Shown one piece after another: positions 1 through 9,422 of a stretch of 64,000 nt of DNA. Below the pieces are notes generated by a model, which worked only from the letters and a program-made list of their open reading frames with translations, ran no database searches and was not told the origin of the DNA. Position numbers and translations under genes: made by a program. Where the stretch lies: the NCBI RefSeq assembly GCF_029504575.1, contig NZ_JAQFII010000001.1, positions 1,834,501 through 1,898,500 of the forward strand, in the 5' to 3' direction. Origin of the DNA: Streptomyces sp. SPB162. GTDB taxonomy: Bacteria > Actinomycetota > Actinomycetes > Streptomycetales > Streptomycetaceae. Within the stretch, counting starts at the first letter, position 1, and every line of letters starts with the position of its first letter.

Positions 1-1
1 G

Positions 2-184
2 GTGACCATCGGGCTGGTGGGCGTCTTCACCCTCGGCATCGTCGGGCTCGCCAAGCGGGAGTCCGCCGCGGACGGCGCCGCCGTCTCCGGCGCCTCCGCA
101 GCCCTGACCCGGACCGGCGCCTACGCGTGCTTCGCGCTCTGCGCGGCGGCCGTCGCGTACGGCATCTACCTGATCGTCGCCTGA
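2..184 (+). CDS. C-terminal end of a small membrane protein, cut by the window edge
   Basis: The frame is already open at base 2 and ends at TGA 182-184, so only about the last 60 residues are visible and the GTG at base 2 need not be the true start. Two hydrophobic stretches (about residues 3-17 and 38-59) flank a more polar Ala/Ser-rich segment, which suggests two membrane helices. No catalytic motif is visible and I cannot name the family. A strong hairpin 62 bases after the stop suggests this is the last gene of the upstream unit. From memory, a small membrane protein following a phosphate permease occupies this place in related Streptomyces; that cannot be tested from this window. Confidence 0.5.
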   Translation: MTIGLVGVFTLGIVGLAKRESAADGAAVSGASAALTRTGAYACFALCAAAVAYGIYLIVA

Positions 185-246
185 TGGTCGCCTGATCAGC
201 GCCCGATCACCGTTCGACCGTCCCGCGATCACCGCGCCGCCCCGTC

Positions 247-283
247 GAAGGCCCACATCCGCGAACCGCGGGTGTGGGCCTTC
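247..283 (+). terminator. Hairpin terminator before the B12 operon
   Basis: GAAGGCCCACA (247-257) pairs perfectly with TGTGGGCCTTC (273-283), and an inner CCGCG/CGCGG stem leaves an AAC loop. There is no U-run, as usual for Streptomyces terminators. It separates the upstream gene from the cobalamin riboswitch. Confidence 0.7.
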
Positions 284-317
284 GCACATCTTCCGCCGCA
301 GGTCAACAGTGAGTTGA

Positions 318-505
318 CGGGGTTCGCGGCACGTGGTGGACTGCCCGGTGCCATACGGCGGTAGGAGAGGAAGTCCGGTGCGAATCCGGCGCGGTCCCGC
401 CACTGTCACCGGGGAGTGCACCCCACCCGAACGTCACGGCCGAGCGATCGGCCCGACGGACCGGGGTGCGCGCATCCGGGAGCCAGGAGACTCTCCACCG
501 TCGGT
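318..505 (+). promoter_or_regulatory. Cobalamin (adenosylcobalamin) riboswitch
   Basis: The stretch holds the hallmark cobalamin-riboswitch elements in order: the GGTGCGAATCCGGCGCGGTC core with CCGCCACTGT (377-406), then the B12 box AGCCAGGAGAC (481-491). This is the aptamer that binds adenosylcobalamin and shuts off B12 genes when the vitamin is plentiful. It lies upstream of cobD and so should control the whole corrin operon. Boundaries are approximate because the P1 arms were placed by eye. About 40 bases downstream, GAGT (532-535) and ACTC (540-543) pair around a GAGG Shine-Dalgarno, which could form the expression platform; that part is inference. Confidence 0.93.
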
Positions 506-548
506 CACGTCGAAACCAGGGCGCGGACCCTGAGTGAGGACTCCTGCC

Positions 549-617
549 ATGCCCGGCCGCCGTCGTACTCCACCGGATTCCCAGGCCCTGTCCCGTCGAG
601 GCGTGACGGCGGGCTGA
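549..617 (+). CDS. 22-codon leader ORF between riboswitch and cobD
   Basis: ATG 549 is preceded by GAGGA (536-540) at good spacing and the frame runs 22 codons to TGA 615-617, four bases before the cobD GTG at 622. The peptide is basic, with five arginines, and matches no family I know. It lies just after the B12 riboswitch and its Shine-Dalgarno sits in a small hairpin loop. Ribosomes finishing it would be placed on the cobD start, which lacks a strong Shine-Dalgarno of its own, so it may couple riboswitch control to cobD translation. It is short enough that chance cannot be excluded. Confidence 0.4.
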   Translation: MPGRRRTPPDSQALSRRGVTAG

Positions 618-621
618 CGCC

Positions 622-1581
622 GTGCGAGCCGGACACGCCTTCGCGTGCGGCGCCGCCCTCGGCCACCTCGTCGACCTGATCGCGGGCGATCCACGCCGCG
701 GCCACCCGGTCGCCGGCTTCGGACGTGCCGCGGCCGCCGCCGAACGCCACCTGTGGCGCGACCACCGCGGCAGCGGCGCGCTCTGGACGGCGCTGTGCGC
801 GGGCGGCGCGACCGCCGCCGCCGCGCTGGCCGCCCGCGCCGTACGCCCCTCCCCCGCCGCCACCGCCGCCCTGACCGCGGCCGTCACCTGGTCGGTGCTG
901 GGCGGCGCCTCGCTGGGCCGCGAAGCGCTGGCCATCGGTTCCGCGCTGGAGGCCGGCGACCTCGAAGCCGCCCGCGAGCGGCTGCCGAACCTGTGCGGCC
1001 GCGACCCGCAGGCCCTGGACGCCGCGCAGATCGCGCGGGCCGTCGTGGAGTCCGTCGCCGAGAACACCTCGGACGCGGTCGTCGGCGCCCTGGTGTGGGG
1101 CGCGGCGGCGGGCGTGCCGGGGCTCGTCGGCTTCCGCGCCGTCAACACCCTGGACGCGATGGCCGGCCACAAGTCGCCGCGCCACCGCCGGTTCGGCTGG
1201 GCCGCCGCCCGCCTCGACGACGTCGCGGGCTGGCCCGGCGCCCGGCTGACCGCCGTCCTGGCCACGCTCGCCGGCCCCGACCCGCGCGGCGCGCTGCGCG
1301 TCTGGCGCGCGGACGCCGCCGGCCACCCCAGCCCCAACGCGGGCCCCGTGGAAGCCTCCTTCGCCGGCGCGCTGGGCGTCCGGCTCGGCGGCACGCTCGC
1401 CTACGCCGGCCGCGTGGAGCACCGCGCCGTGCTCGGCGCGGCCAACCGGCCGCCCGAGGTCGCCGACATCGCCCGCGCCGTACGGCTCTCGCGCCGGGTC
1501 GGCGCGCTGGCGCTGGCGGTCTGCGTGGGCGGCCGACTGGCCGCCACCGCGCTGTCGTCCGTTGAGGAAGGATCCCGATGA
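622..1581 (+). CDS. cobD: Adenosylcobinamide-phosphate synthase CobD/CbiB
   Basis: Integral membrane enzyme that joins the aminopropanol arm (or its phosphate) to adenosylcobyric acid, giving adenosylcobinamide or its phosphate late in B12 synthesis. The 319-residue length fits the CobD/CbiB family. Family landmarks are the N-terminal [13 protein letters not shown] (22-34), VAENTSD (145-151), [14 protein letters not shown] (171-184) and [21 protein letters not shown] near the end, between Ala/Leu-rich helices. The GTG at 622 fits the family N-terminus and lies 4 bases after the leader ORF stop. The stop overlaps cobQ in ATGA, so the two are translationally coupled. It is the first gene of the operon and takes direct riboswitch control. 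Confidence 0.93.
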   Translation: MRAGHAFACGAALGHLVDLIAGDPRRGHPVAGFGRAAAAAERHLWRDHRGSGALWTALCAGGATAAAALAARAVRPSPAATAALTAAVTWSVLGGASLGREALAIGSALEAGDLEAARERLPNLCGRDPQALDAAQIARAVVESVAENTSDAVVGALVWGAAAGVPGLVGFRAVNTLDAMAGHKSPRHRRFGWAAARLDDVAGWPGARLTAVLATLAGPDPRGALRVWRADAAGHPSPNAGPVEASFAGALGVRLGGTLAYAGRVEHRAVLGAANRPPEVADIARAVRLSRRVGALALAVCVGGRLAATALSSVEEGSR

Positions 1582-3137
1582 GCGGTACTCGCGGCGCGAG
1601 CCGTACCGGCGGAGGGCTGCTGGTCGCCGGGACCACGTCCGACGCGGGCAAGAGCGTCGTCACGGCGGGCATCTGCCGCTGGCTGGTCCGGCAGGGCGTG
1701 AAGGTCGCGCCCTTCAAGGCGCAGAACATGTCGCTCAACTCGTTCGTCACGCGCGAGGGCGCGGAGATCGGCCGGGCGCAGGCCATGCAGGCGCAGGCGG
1801 CGCGGGTCGAGCCGACGGCGCTGATGAACCCGGTGCTGCTCAAACCCGGCAGCGACAGCAGCAGCCAGGTCGTGCTGCTCGGCAAGCCGGTGGGAGAGAT
1901 GAGCGCCCGCGGGTACCACGGAGGGAAGCAGTCCACACTGCTCCCCGTCGTCGTGGAGTGCCTGGCCGAACTGCGGGGCACGTATGACGCGGTGATCTGT
2001 GAAGGGGCGGGCAGTCCGGCCGAGATCAACCTGCGGCACAACGACATCGTGAACATGGGCCTGGCGCGCGCGGCACGGCTGCCGGTCGTGGTGGTCGGCG
2101 ACATCGACCGGGGCGGCGTCTTCGCCTCGTTCTTCGGCACGACGGCGCTGCTGAGCCCCGGGGACCAGGAGTTGCTCTGCGGCTACCTCGTCAACAAGTT
2201 CCGCGGCGACGTCTCGCTGCTGGAGCCCGGCCTGGACATGCTGCGCGGGCTGACCGGCCGGTCGGTGTACGGGGTGCTGCCGTTCGCGCACGGACTGGGC
2301 ATCGACGAGGAGGACGGGCTGCGGGTCTCGATGCGCGGCGCCGTGCGCGAGTCGGTCGTCGCGCCCCCGCACGGCGAGGACCTCCTACGGGTCGCGGTCG
2401 TCGCCGTGCCGCTGATGTCGAACTTCACGGACGTCGACGCGCTGGCCGCCGAGCCCGGCGTCGTCGTGCGCTTCGTCGACCGGCCCCAGGAACTGGCCGA
2501 CGCCGACCTGGTGGTGCTGCCCGGCACCCGGGGCACCGTCAGGGCGCTGGCCTGGCTGCGCGAGCGCGGGCTCGCCGACGCGATCGTCCGTCGGGCGGCG
2601 GAAGGCCGTCCGGTGCTGGGCATCTGCGGCGGCTACCAGATCCTCGGCGAGAGCATCGAGGACGACATCGAGTCGCGCGTCGGCCGGGTCGACGGGCTCG
2701 GACTGCTGCCCGTCCGCGTCCGGTTCGCGGCGGAGAAGACCCTGGCCAGGCCGGTCGGCGAGGCGCTCGGCGAACCGGTCGAGGGGTACGAGATCCACCA
2801 CGGGGTCGCCGAAGTGCTGGGCGGCGACGGGCCCTTCATGACGGACGACGACGGCCGGGCGCTGGACGGCTGCCGGGCAGGCGCCGTCTGGGGCACCCAC
2901 TGGCACGGCTCGCTGGAGAGCGACGGCTTCCGCCGCGCCTTCCTGCGCCGGATCGCCGACCAGGCGGGACGCCGTTTCGTCCCCGCCCCCGACACCTCCT
3001 TCGGGGCGCTGCGCGAGGAACAGCTCGACCGCCTCGGCGACCTGATCGAAGAACACGCGGACACCGCCGCGCTCATGCGGCTCATCGAGGACGGCGCACC
3101 CGCCGGCCTCCCCTTCGTCCCGCCAGGGATGCCATGA
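1578..3137 (+). CDS. cobQ: Cobyric acid synthase CobQ
   Basis: Glutamine-dependent amidotransferase that amidates four carboxyl groups (b, d, e, g) of adenosylcobyrinic acid a,c-diamide to give adenosylcobyric acid. It has 519 residues. The N-terminal ATP-binding dethiobiotin-synthetase-like domain starts with [11 protein letters not shown] (16-26) followed by [13 protein letters not shown]. The C-terminal class I glutamine amidotransferase domain has the nucleophile Cys350 in LGICGGYQ and His441 in GTHWHGSLE. It starts at the ATG of the ATGA overlap with cobD. Its 3' end runs into the cobN start region, where a 19-bp segment is duplicated. Confidence 0.96.
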   Translation: MSGTRGASRTGGGLLVAGTTSDAGKSVVTAGICRWLVRQGVKVAPFKAQNMSLNSFVTREGAEIGRAQAMQAQAARVEPTALMNPVLLKPGSDSSSQVVLLGKPVGEMSARGYHGGKQSTLLPVVVECLAELRGTYDAVICEGAGSPAEINLRHNDIVNMGLARAARLPVVVVGDIDRGGVFASFFGTTALLSPGDQELLCGYLVNKFRGDVSLLEPGLDMLRGLTGRSVYGVLPFAHGLGIDEEDGLRVSMRGAVRESVVAPPHGEDLLRVAVVAVPLMSNFTDVDALAAEPGVVVRFVDRPQELADADLVVLPGTRGTVRALAWLRERGLADAIVRRAAEGRPVLGICGGYQILGESIEDDIESRVGRVDGLGLLPVRVRFAAEKTLARPVGEALGEPVEGYEIHHGVAEVLGGDGPFMTDDDGRALDGCRAGAVWGTHWHGSLESDGFRRAFLRRIADQAGRRFVPAPDTSFGALREEQLDRLGDLIEEHADTAALMRLIEDGAPAGLPFVPPGMP

Positions 3138-3163
3138 ACACGAATCCCGCCAGGGATGCCGTG
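3118..3163 (+). repeat. 19-bp direct duplication over the cobQ/cobN junction
   Basis: TCCCGCCAGGGATGCCATG (3118-3136) recurs as TCCCGCCAGGGATGCCGTG (3145-3163), with one mismatch and a 27-base period. Each copy carries AGGGA as a possible Shine-Dalgarno and ends in a start codon (ATG 3134, GTG 3161), both in frame with cobN. The event multiplied possible cobN starts and added residues ahead of the conserved N-terminus. Confidence 0.85.
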
Positions 3164-3187
3164 CACACGACTTGCTCCGGGGGCACC

Positions 3188-6100
3188 GTGACCACCGTTC
3201 TGCTTCTGTCCACCGCCGACACGGACCTGCTGGCGGCCCGCGCCTCCGGTGCGGAGTACCGGATCGGCAACCCGACCCGGATCTCCCCCGAGGAGCTGGC
3301 CGCGCTGACCGAGGGCGCGGACATCGCCGTCGTGCGCCTGCTCGGCGGCAAGCGCGCCTGGGAGGACGGACTCGCGGCGCTGCGCACGTCCGGCATCCCG
3401 ACGGTGCTGCTCGGCGGGGAGTCGGTACCGGACGCCGAACTCATGGCGGAGTCCTCCGTTCCGGCGGGCGTCGTCGCGGAGGCGCTGCGCTACCTGGTCG
3501 AGGGCGGTTCGGCGAACCTGGTGGAGCTGGCCCGCTTCCTGTCGGACACCGTGCTGCTGACCGGCGAGGGCTTCGAACCCCCCGCCGCCATGCCGCAGTA
3601 CGGGACGCACGGCGCGTACCCGTTCACCGAGGGCCGCCCGACCGTCGGTGTGCTCTTCTACCGCGCCCACGAACTGTCCGGGAACACCGGCTTCGTGGAC
3701 ACGCTCTGCGCCGCGATCGAGGCGAAGGGCGCCAACGCGCTGCCGGTGTACTGCGGGACGCTGCGCGGCGCCGACGACGGCCTGTACGCGCTGCTCGGCC
3801 GGGCGGACGCGCTGGTCGCGACCGTCCTGGCGTCCGGCGGCACCCGCGCCTCCGACGCCTCGGCGGGCGGGGACGACGAGGCCTGGGACATCGGCGCGCT
3901 CGCCGACCTGGACATCCCGGTCCTCCAGGGCCTGTGCCTGACGTCGTCCCGCGCGGCCTGGGAGGCCTCCGACGCGGCCCTGTCCCCGATGGACGCGGCG
4001 ATGCAGGTGGCGATCCCGGAGTTCGACGGCCGGCTGATCACCGTCCCCTTCTCGTTCAAGGAGACCGGCGAGGGCGACGTGCCGGTCTACGTCGCCGACC
4101 CCGAGCGCGCCGCGCGCGTCGCCGGGATCGCGGTCCGGCACGCCGTGCTCAAGCACAAGCCGAACGCGGAGAAGAAGCTCGCGGTCGTCTTCACCGCGTA
4201 CCCCACCAAGCACTCGCGGGTCGGCAACGCCGTCGGCCTCGACACCCCCGCTTCGGCGGTGGGCCTGCTGGACGCGCTGCGCGGCGCCGGATACGCCGTC
4301 GACGGCTACCCCTCGGAGGGCGACGAGCTGATCCACCGGCTGATCGCCGCGGGCGGCCACGACGTCGAGTGGCTCACCGAGGAGCAGCTGTCCGCCGCCC
4401 CCGCCCGGGTCCCGCTCGCCGACTACCAGCGGTGGTTCGCGACGCTCGACCCCGAGCTGCGCGCCGGGATGCTGGAGCACTGGGGCGAGCCGCCGGGCAC
4501 CCTCTACCTCGACGGTGAGGACATCGTCCTGGCGTCCCTGCGGTTCGGGAACGTCGTGGTGATGATCCAGCCGCCGCGCGGTTTCGGGGAGAACCCGATC
4601 GCGATCTACCACGACCCGGACATGCCGCCCTCGCACCACTACCTGGCGGCCTACCGTTGGCTCGACCAGACCTTCGGCGCCGACGCGATCGTCCACATGG
4701 GCAAGCACGGCACCATGGAGTGGCTGCCCGGCAAGGGCCTCGGCCTGTCGGCGGGGTGCGCGCCGGACGCGGTGCTCGGCGAACTGCCGCTCGTCTACCC
4801 GTTCATCGTCAACGACCCGGGCGAGGGCACCCAGGCCAAGCGGCGCGGCCACGCGACCGTGGTCGACCACCTGGTGCCGCCGATGGCGCGCGCCGACACG
4901 TACGGCGACCTCGCCAAGCTGGAACAGCTTCTGGACGAGTACGCGCTCGTCTCGGACCTGGACCCGGCGAAGACCCCGGCCGTCCGCAGCCAGATCTGGA
5001 CGCTGGTGCGGGCCGCCGAGCTCCACCACGACCTGCACGTGGACGACCAGCCCGACGAGGACGCCTTCGACGAGTTCGTCATGCACATCGACGGCTGGCT
5101 CTGCGAGATCAAGGACGTGCAGATCCGCGACGGTCTGCACATCCTGGGCGGCGGCCCCGTCGGCGAGGCCCGCGTCAACCTGGTCCTGGCCATCCTGCGC
5201 TCCTCCCAGGTGTGGGGCGGCGTCGGTGCCGCCCTGCCCGGTCTGCGAGCCGCGATGGCCGAGGCGTTCGGCCTCGACGAGAAGGCGCTGCTGGCCGAGC
5301 CCGGCGCCCGGGTCACGGTGCCGGCCGCGCTGACCGCGCTCGCGGACGGGCCCGCGCGGACCGCCGCCGACGCCGTCGACCTGCTGGAGACGCTCGCGCG
5401 GCGGCTGGCCGGGGCGATGGAGGAGGCGGGCTGGAGCCGGGCGGCGGTGCCCGCGATCGTCCGGGACGTGCTGGGCACGGAGGTGGCCGACGCCGTCCGG
5501 ATCCTGGAGTTCGCCGCCGAGGAGGTGGTGCCCCGCCTGGCGCGCACCACCGACGAGATCGACAACATCCTGCGCGCGCTGCGCGGCGGCTACGTGCCGG
5601 CCGGTCCTTCCGGGTCCCCGACCCGCGGCCTGGTCAACGTCCTGCCGACCGGCCGCAACTTCTACTCCGTCGACCCCAAGGCCATCCCGTCCCGGCTCGC
5701 CTGGGACGTCGGCACGGCGCTGGCCGACTCGCTGCTGGCGCGGCACCTCGCCGACACCGGCGCGTACCCCAAGTCCGTCGGCCTGACGGTGTGGGGCACG
5801 TCCTGCATGCGCACCCAGGGCGACGACATCGCGGAGATCCTCGCCCTGCTGGGCTGCCGCCCGGTCTGGGACGACGCGTCGCGCCGGGTGACGGGCTTCG
5901 AGGTGGTGGGCCTGGAGGAGTTGGGCCGCCCGCGCATCGACGTGACGGTCCGCATCTCCGGCTTCTTCCGGGACGCCTTCCCGCACGTCATCCAGCTCCT
6001 CGACGACGCCGTCCAGGCCGTCGCCGAACTCGACGAGCCCGCCGAGTCCAACTACGTCCGCGCGCACGCCGACGAGGACACCGCGGAACACGGCGACCGC

Positions 6101-6835
6101 CGCCGGGCGACGGCCCGCATCTTCGGCTCCAAGCCGGGCGCCTACGGGGCGGGTCTGCTGCCGCTGATCGACGCCCGCAACTGGCGCTCGGACGCCGACC
6201 TCGCCGAGGTCTACGCGGTCTGGGGCGGCTACGCGTACGGGCGCGGCCTGGGCGGGCGGGCGGCGCGCGGGGACATGGAGCAGGCGTTCCGCCGCATCCA
6301 GGTCGCCGCGAAGAACGTCGACACCCGTGAGCACGACATCGTCGACGCCGACGACTACTTCCAGTACCACGGCGGCATGGTGGCGATGACGCGCCACCTG
6401 ACGGGCGTCTCCCCCGCCGCCTACGTCGGCGACAGCGCCACCACCGACCAGGTCAAGACCCGCACGCTGGGCGAGGAAACCCACCGCGTCTTCCGCGCCC
6501 GGGTCGTCAACCCCCGTTGGATGGCCGCGATGCGCCGGCACGGCTACAAGGGCGCCTTCGAGATGGCCGCCACCGTCGACTACCTCTTCGGCTACGACGC
6601 GACGGCGGGCGTCGTGGACGACTGGATGTACCAGCGCCTCGCGGCGGAGTACGTGTTCGACAAGGAGAACCAGGACTTCATGAAGAAGTCCAACCCCTGG
6701 GCCTTGCGCGGCATCACGGAACGGCTCCTGGAAGCCGCCGACCGGCAGCTGTGGGCCGAACCCGACCCGGAGACCCTGGACCGGCTCCGCGAGATCTATC
6801 TGCAGCTCGAAGGCGACCTGGAAGGCGACTCATGA
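3188..6835 (+). CDS. cobN: Cobaltochelatase large subunit CobN
   Basis: Large, substrate-binding subunit of the ATP-dependent cobaltochelatase, which inserts Co2+ into hydrogenobyrinic acid a,c-diamide; it belongs to the CobN / magnesium chelatase H family. From GTG 3188 it has 1215 residues. The landmark HMGKHGTMEWLPGKGLGLSA lies near residue 503, and HRVFRARVVNPRW and the KKSNPWALRGITERLLEAADR ending are typical of CobN C-termini. I chose GTG 3188 because GGGGG lies five bases upstream and homologues begin with a TTVLLLSTADTDLL-like strand. In-frame ATG 3134, which overlaps the cobQ stop, and GTG 3161 are alternatives created by the duplication here. It pairs with the ATPase subunit encoded next. 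Confidence 0.95.
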   Translation: MTTVLLLSTADTDLLAARASGAEYRIGNPTRISPEELAALTEGADIAVVRLLGGKRAWEDGLAALRTSGIPTVLLGGESVPDAELMAESSVPAGVVAEALRYLVEGGSANLVELARFLSDTVLLTGEGFEPPAAMPQYGTHGAYPFTEGRPTVGVLFYRAHELSGNTGFVDTLCAAIEAKGANALPVYCGTLRGADDGLYALLGRADALVATVLASGGTRASDASAGGDDEAWDIGALADLDIPVLQGLCLTSSRAAWEASDAALSPMDAAMQVAIPEFDGRLITVPFSFKETGEGDVPVYVADPERAARVAGIAVRHAVLKHKPNAEKKLAVVFTAYPTKHSRVGNAVGLDTPASAVGLLDALRGAGYAVDGYPSEGDELIHRLIAAGGHDVEWLTEEQLSAAPARVPLADYQRWFATLDPELRAGMLEHWGEPPGTLYLDGEDIVLASLRFGNVVVMIQPPRGFGENPIAIYHDPDMPPSHHYLAAYRWLDQTFGADAIVHMGKHGTMEWLPGKGLGLSAGCAPDAVLGELPLVYPFIVNDPGEGTQAKRRGHATVVDHLVPPMARADTYGDLAKLEQLLDEYALVSDLDPAKTPAVRSQIWTLVRAAELHHDLHVDDQPDEDAFDEFVMHIDGWLCEIKDVQIRDGLHILGGGPVGEARVNLVLAILRSSQVWGGVGAALPGLRAAMAEAFGLDEKALLAEPGARVTVPAALTALADGPARTAADAVDLLETLARRLAGAMEEAGWSRAAVPAIVRDVLGTEVADAVRILEFAAEEVVPRLARTTDEIDNILRALRGGYVPAGPSGSPTRGLVNVLPTGRNFYSVDPKAIPSRLAWDVGTALADSLLARHLADTGAYPKSVGLTVWGTSCMRTQGDDIAEILALLGCRPVWDDASRRVTGFEVVGLEELGRPRIDVTVRISGFFRDAFPHVIQLLDDAVQAVAELDEPAESNYVRAHADEDTAEHGDRRRATARIFGSKPGAYGAGLLPLIDARNWRSDADLAEVYAVWGGYAYGRGLGGRAARGDMEQAFRRIQVAAKNVDTREHDIVDADDYFQYHGGMVAMTRHLTGVSPAAYVGDSATTDQVKTRTLGEETHRVFRARVVNPRWMAAMRRHGYKGAFEMAATVDYLFGYDATAGVVDDWMYQRLAAEYVFDKENQDFMKKSNPWALRGITERLLEAADRQLWAEPDPETLDRLREIYLQLEGDLEGDS

Positions 6836-8826
6836 GCACCCCTTACCCGTTCACCGCGATCGTCGGGATGACCGACCTGCGGCTCGCGCTGCTGCTCAAC
6901 GCCGTGTCGCCGGCGGTCGGCGGGGTGCTCGTGCGCGGCGAGAAGGGCACCGCCAAGTCCACGGCCGTGCGGGCGCTCTCCTCGCTGCTGCCGGACGTCG
7001 CCGTCGTCGCCGGGTGCCGGTTCAGTTGCGATCCGGCGGCGCCGGACCCGGCGTGCCCGGACGGGCCGCACGCGGGCGGTGCGGGCACCGCCCGCGCGGC
7101 GCGGATGGTGGAGTTGCCGGTCGGGGCGTCGGAGGACCGGCTGGTCGGTTCGCTGGACATCGAACGCGCCCTGTCAGAGGGCAAGAAGTCGTTCGAGCCG
7201 GGGCTGCTGGCCGACGCGCACCGCGGTGTCCTCTACGTCGACGAGGTCAACCTGCTCCACGACCACCTGGTCGACCTGCTGCTGGACGCCGCCGCCATGG
7301 GCGCCTCCTACGTCGAGCGCGAGGGCGTCTCCGTACGGCACGCCGCCCGCTTCCTGCTCGTCGGCACCATGAACCCGGAGGAGGGCGAGCTGCGCCCGCA
7401 GCTCCTCGACCGGTTCGGGCTGACGGTGGAGGTCGCGGCGTCCCGCGAGACGGACGAGCGCGTCGAGGTCGTGCGCCGCCGGCTCGCGTACGACGAGGAC
7501 CCGGCGGCGTTCGCCGGGAAGTGGGCCGGCGACGAGGACGAGCTGCGCGCGCGGATCGTGGCGGCGCGGGCGCTGCTGCCGTCCGTGGTGCTCGGGGACC
7601 GGGCGCTGCGCCAGATCGCGGCGACCTGCGCGGCGTTCGAGGTCGACGGGATGCGCGCGGACATCGTGATGGCGCGTACCGCGACCGCGCTGGCGGCGTG
7701 GGACGGGCGGACCGAGGTCATCGCGGAGGACGTCCGGCAGGCGGCGCTGCTGGCGCTGCCGCACCGGCGGCGCCGCAACCCCTTCGACGCGCCGGGCCTC
7801 GACGAGTCGAAGCTCGACGACACGCTGGAGCAGAACAGCGGCGGCTCCGACCCGGAGGACGACCCGGATCCGGAGGGGCCGGACGACGGCGGCGGGCAGC
7901 CGCCGGAGGGTGGTCCCGAGGGCGGCCGGGACGACGGGCCGCAGGACGCCGCTTCCGACTCCTCGGAGCAGCCGCAGGGTGGGGCGGCGGGCGGCGGCGA
8001 GCAGAGTGCCGCTCCGGCCGGCGATCCGTTCAAGACCAAGGCGTTCACCATCCCCGGCATGGGCGAGGGCGCGGCCGGCCGCCGGTCTCGCGCGCGGACG
8101 GCGCACGGCAGGACGACCAGCGCTCGCCGCCCGCAGGGCCAGTTGACGAAGCTGCATCTGGCGGCCACGGTGCACGCGGCGGCCCCGCACCAGCGGGCGC
8201 GCGGGCGCAGCGGCCCCGGGCTGGTGATCCGGAAGGACGATCTGCGGCAGGCGGTGCGGGAGGGGAAGGAGTCGAATCTGGTGCTGTTCGTCGTGGACGC
8301 CTCCGGCTCCATGGCCGCCCGGCAGCGGATGACCGCCGTCAAGGGCGCTGTCCTGTCGCTGCTGATGGACGCGTACCAGCGGCGCGACAAGATCGGGATG
8401 ATCACCTTCCGTGGCGCCGACGCCGAACTGGCGCTGCCGCCGACGTCGTCGGTCGAGGCGGGCGCCGCGCGGCTGCAGGTGCTGCCGACGGGTGGCAGGA
8501 CGCCGTTGGCGGCCGGACTGCTGAAGGCGCGCGAGGTGCTACGGATCGAGCGGCTGCGGGACGCGTCCCGCCGGCCGCTGCTGGTCGTGGTGACGGACGG
8601 CCGGGCGACCGGCGGACCCGAGCCCGTGCAGCTCGCCTCGCGGGCGGCGCGGCTGCTCAACGCCGAGGGTGTGGCGTCGGTCGTCGTCGACTGCGAGTCG
8701 GGCCCCGTGCGGCTCGGCCTCGCGGGCGCGCTCGCCGCCGACCTGGCGGGGACCGCCGTGACGTTGGAGGAACTGCGCGCGGACACCGTGTCCGCGCTCG
8801 TACGGGATGTGCGGAGGGCCGCGTAA
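6832..8826 (+). CDS. ChlI/ChlD-type chelatase ATPase subunit (AAA+ plus VWA)
   Basis: ATPase partner of CobN, in which the BchI-like and BchD-like parts of magnesium chelatase are fused in one chain of 664 residues. The N-terminal AAA+ module has Walker A GEKGTAKST (about 37-45) and Walker B VLYVDEVNLL near residue 133. A long acidic Pro/Gly-rich linker follows (about 325-400). The C-terminal von Willebrand A domain carries the MIDAS motif DASGSMA near 487. ATG 6832 overlaps the cobN stop in ATGA; the frame stays open upstream inside cobN, but that part is not real coding. Actinobacteria use this fusion instead of CobS/CobT, so the pairing with CobN is by family and context. Confidence 0.92.
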   Translation: MSTPYPFTAIVGMTDLRLALLLNAVSPAVGGVLVRGEKGTAKSTAVRALSSLLPDVAVVAGCRFSCDPAAPDPACPDGPHAGGAGTARAARMVELPVGASEDRLVGSLDIERALSEGKKSFEPGLLADAHRGVLYVDEVNLLHDHLVDLLLDAAAMGASYVEREGVSVRHAARFLLVGTMNPEEGELRPQLLDRFGLTVEVAASRETDERVEVVRRRLAYDEDPAAFAGKWAGDEDELRARIVAARALLPSVVLGDRALRQIAATCAAFEVDGMRADIVMARTATALAAWDGRTEVIAEDVRQAALLALPHRRRRNPFDAPGLDESKLDDTLEQNSGGSDPEDDPDPEGPDDGGGQPPEGGPEGGRDDGPQDAASDSSEQPQGGAAGGGEQSAAPAGDPFKTKAFTIPGMGEGAAGRRSRARTAHGRTTSARRPQGQLTKLHLAATVHAAAPHQRARGRSGPGLVIRKDDLRQAVREGKESNLVLFVVDASGSMAARQRMTAVKGAVLSLLMDAYQRRDKIGMITFRGADAELALPPTSSVEAGAARLQVLPTGGRTPLAAGLLKAREVLRIERLRDASRRPLLVVVTDGRATGGPEPVQLASRAARLLNAEGVASVVVDCESGPVRLGLAGALAADLAGTAVTLEELRADTVSALVRDVRRAA

Positions 8827-9422
8827 TGCCGCAGGGACAGCCGAGCAGCGTGCCGGACGACGGGCTCACGACGCGCCAGCGCCGCAACCGGCCGCTGACG
8901 ATCGTGCACACCGGCATCGGCAAGGGGAAGTCGACGGCCGCCTTCGGGCTCGCGCTGCGCGCGTGGAACCAGGGCTGGCCGATCGGGGTGTTCCAGTTCG
9001 TCAAGTCGGCGAAGTGGAAGGTCGGCGAGGAACGGGCGCTGCGCGTGCTCGGCGATTCCGGCGAGGGCGGCACCGTCGCCTGGCACAAGATGGGCGAGGG
9101 CTGGTCCTGGGTGCAGCGCGACATCGCCGACAGCGAGGAGGCGGCGCGCGAGGGCTGGGAGCAGGTCAAGCGGGACCTGGCCGCCGAGACCTACCAGCTG
9201 TACGTGCTCGACGAGTTCGCGTACCCGATGCACTGGGGCTGGGTGGACACCGACGAGGTGATCCAGGTGCTGAACGACCGGCCCGGGACCCAGCACGTGG
9301 TCATCACCGGCCGCAACGCGCCGGAGAAGCTGGTCGGCGCCGCCGACCTCGTCACCGACATGTCCAAGGTCAAGCACCCGATGGACGCGGGGCAGAAGGG
9401 CCAGAGGGGCATCGAGTGGTGA
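8826..9422 (+). CDS. cobO: Corrinoid adenosyltransferase CobO
   Basis: Cob(I)yrinic acid a,c-diamide adenosyltransferase: it transfers the 5'-deoxyadenosyl group of ATP to the reduced cobalt. It has 198 residues, normal for the CobO/BtuR family. The ATP-binding P-loop is HTGIGKGKSTAAFG (about 28-41), followed by FQFVKSAKWKVGEE and the YVLDEFAYPMHWGWVD strand. TAATG at 8824-8828 overlaps the preceding stop. The GTGA at the end starts cobB. The product feeds CobB and CobQ encoded beside it. Confidence 0.95.
   Translation: MPQGQPSSVPDDGLTTRQRRNRPLTIVHTGIGKGKSTAAFGLALRAWNQGWPIGVFQFVKSAKWKVGEERALRVLGDSGEGGTVAWHKMGEGWSWVQRDIADSEEAAREGWEQVKRDLAAETYQLYVLDEFAYPMHWGWVDTDEVIQVLNDRPGTQHVVITGRNAPEKLVGAADLVTDMSKVKHPMDAGQKGQRGIEW

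Noticed and set aside
247..283. Hairpin near the window start as part of the riboswitch
   Set aside because: It lies about 70 bases before the aptamer core and is self-contained; a terminator of the upstream gene fits better.
2633..6541. A 1302-codon open frame on the minus strand opposite cobQ and cobN
   Set aside because: It is a GC-bias shadow: the composition is Arg/Gly/Ala/Val/Asp-rich without any fold signature, and both genes on the other strand are certain.
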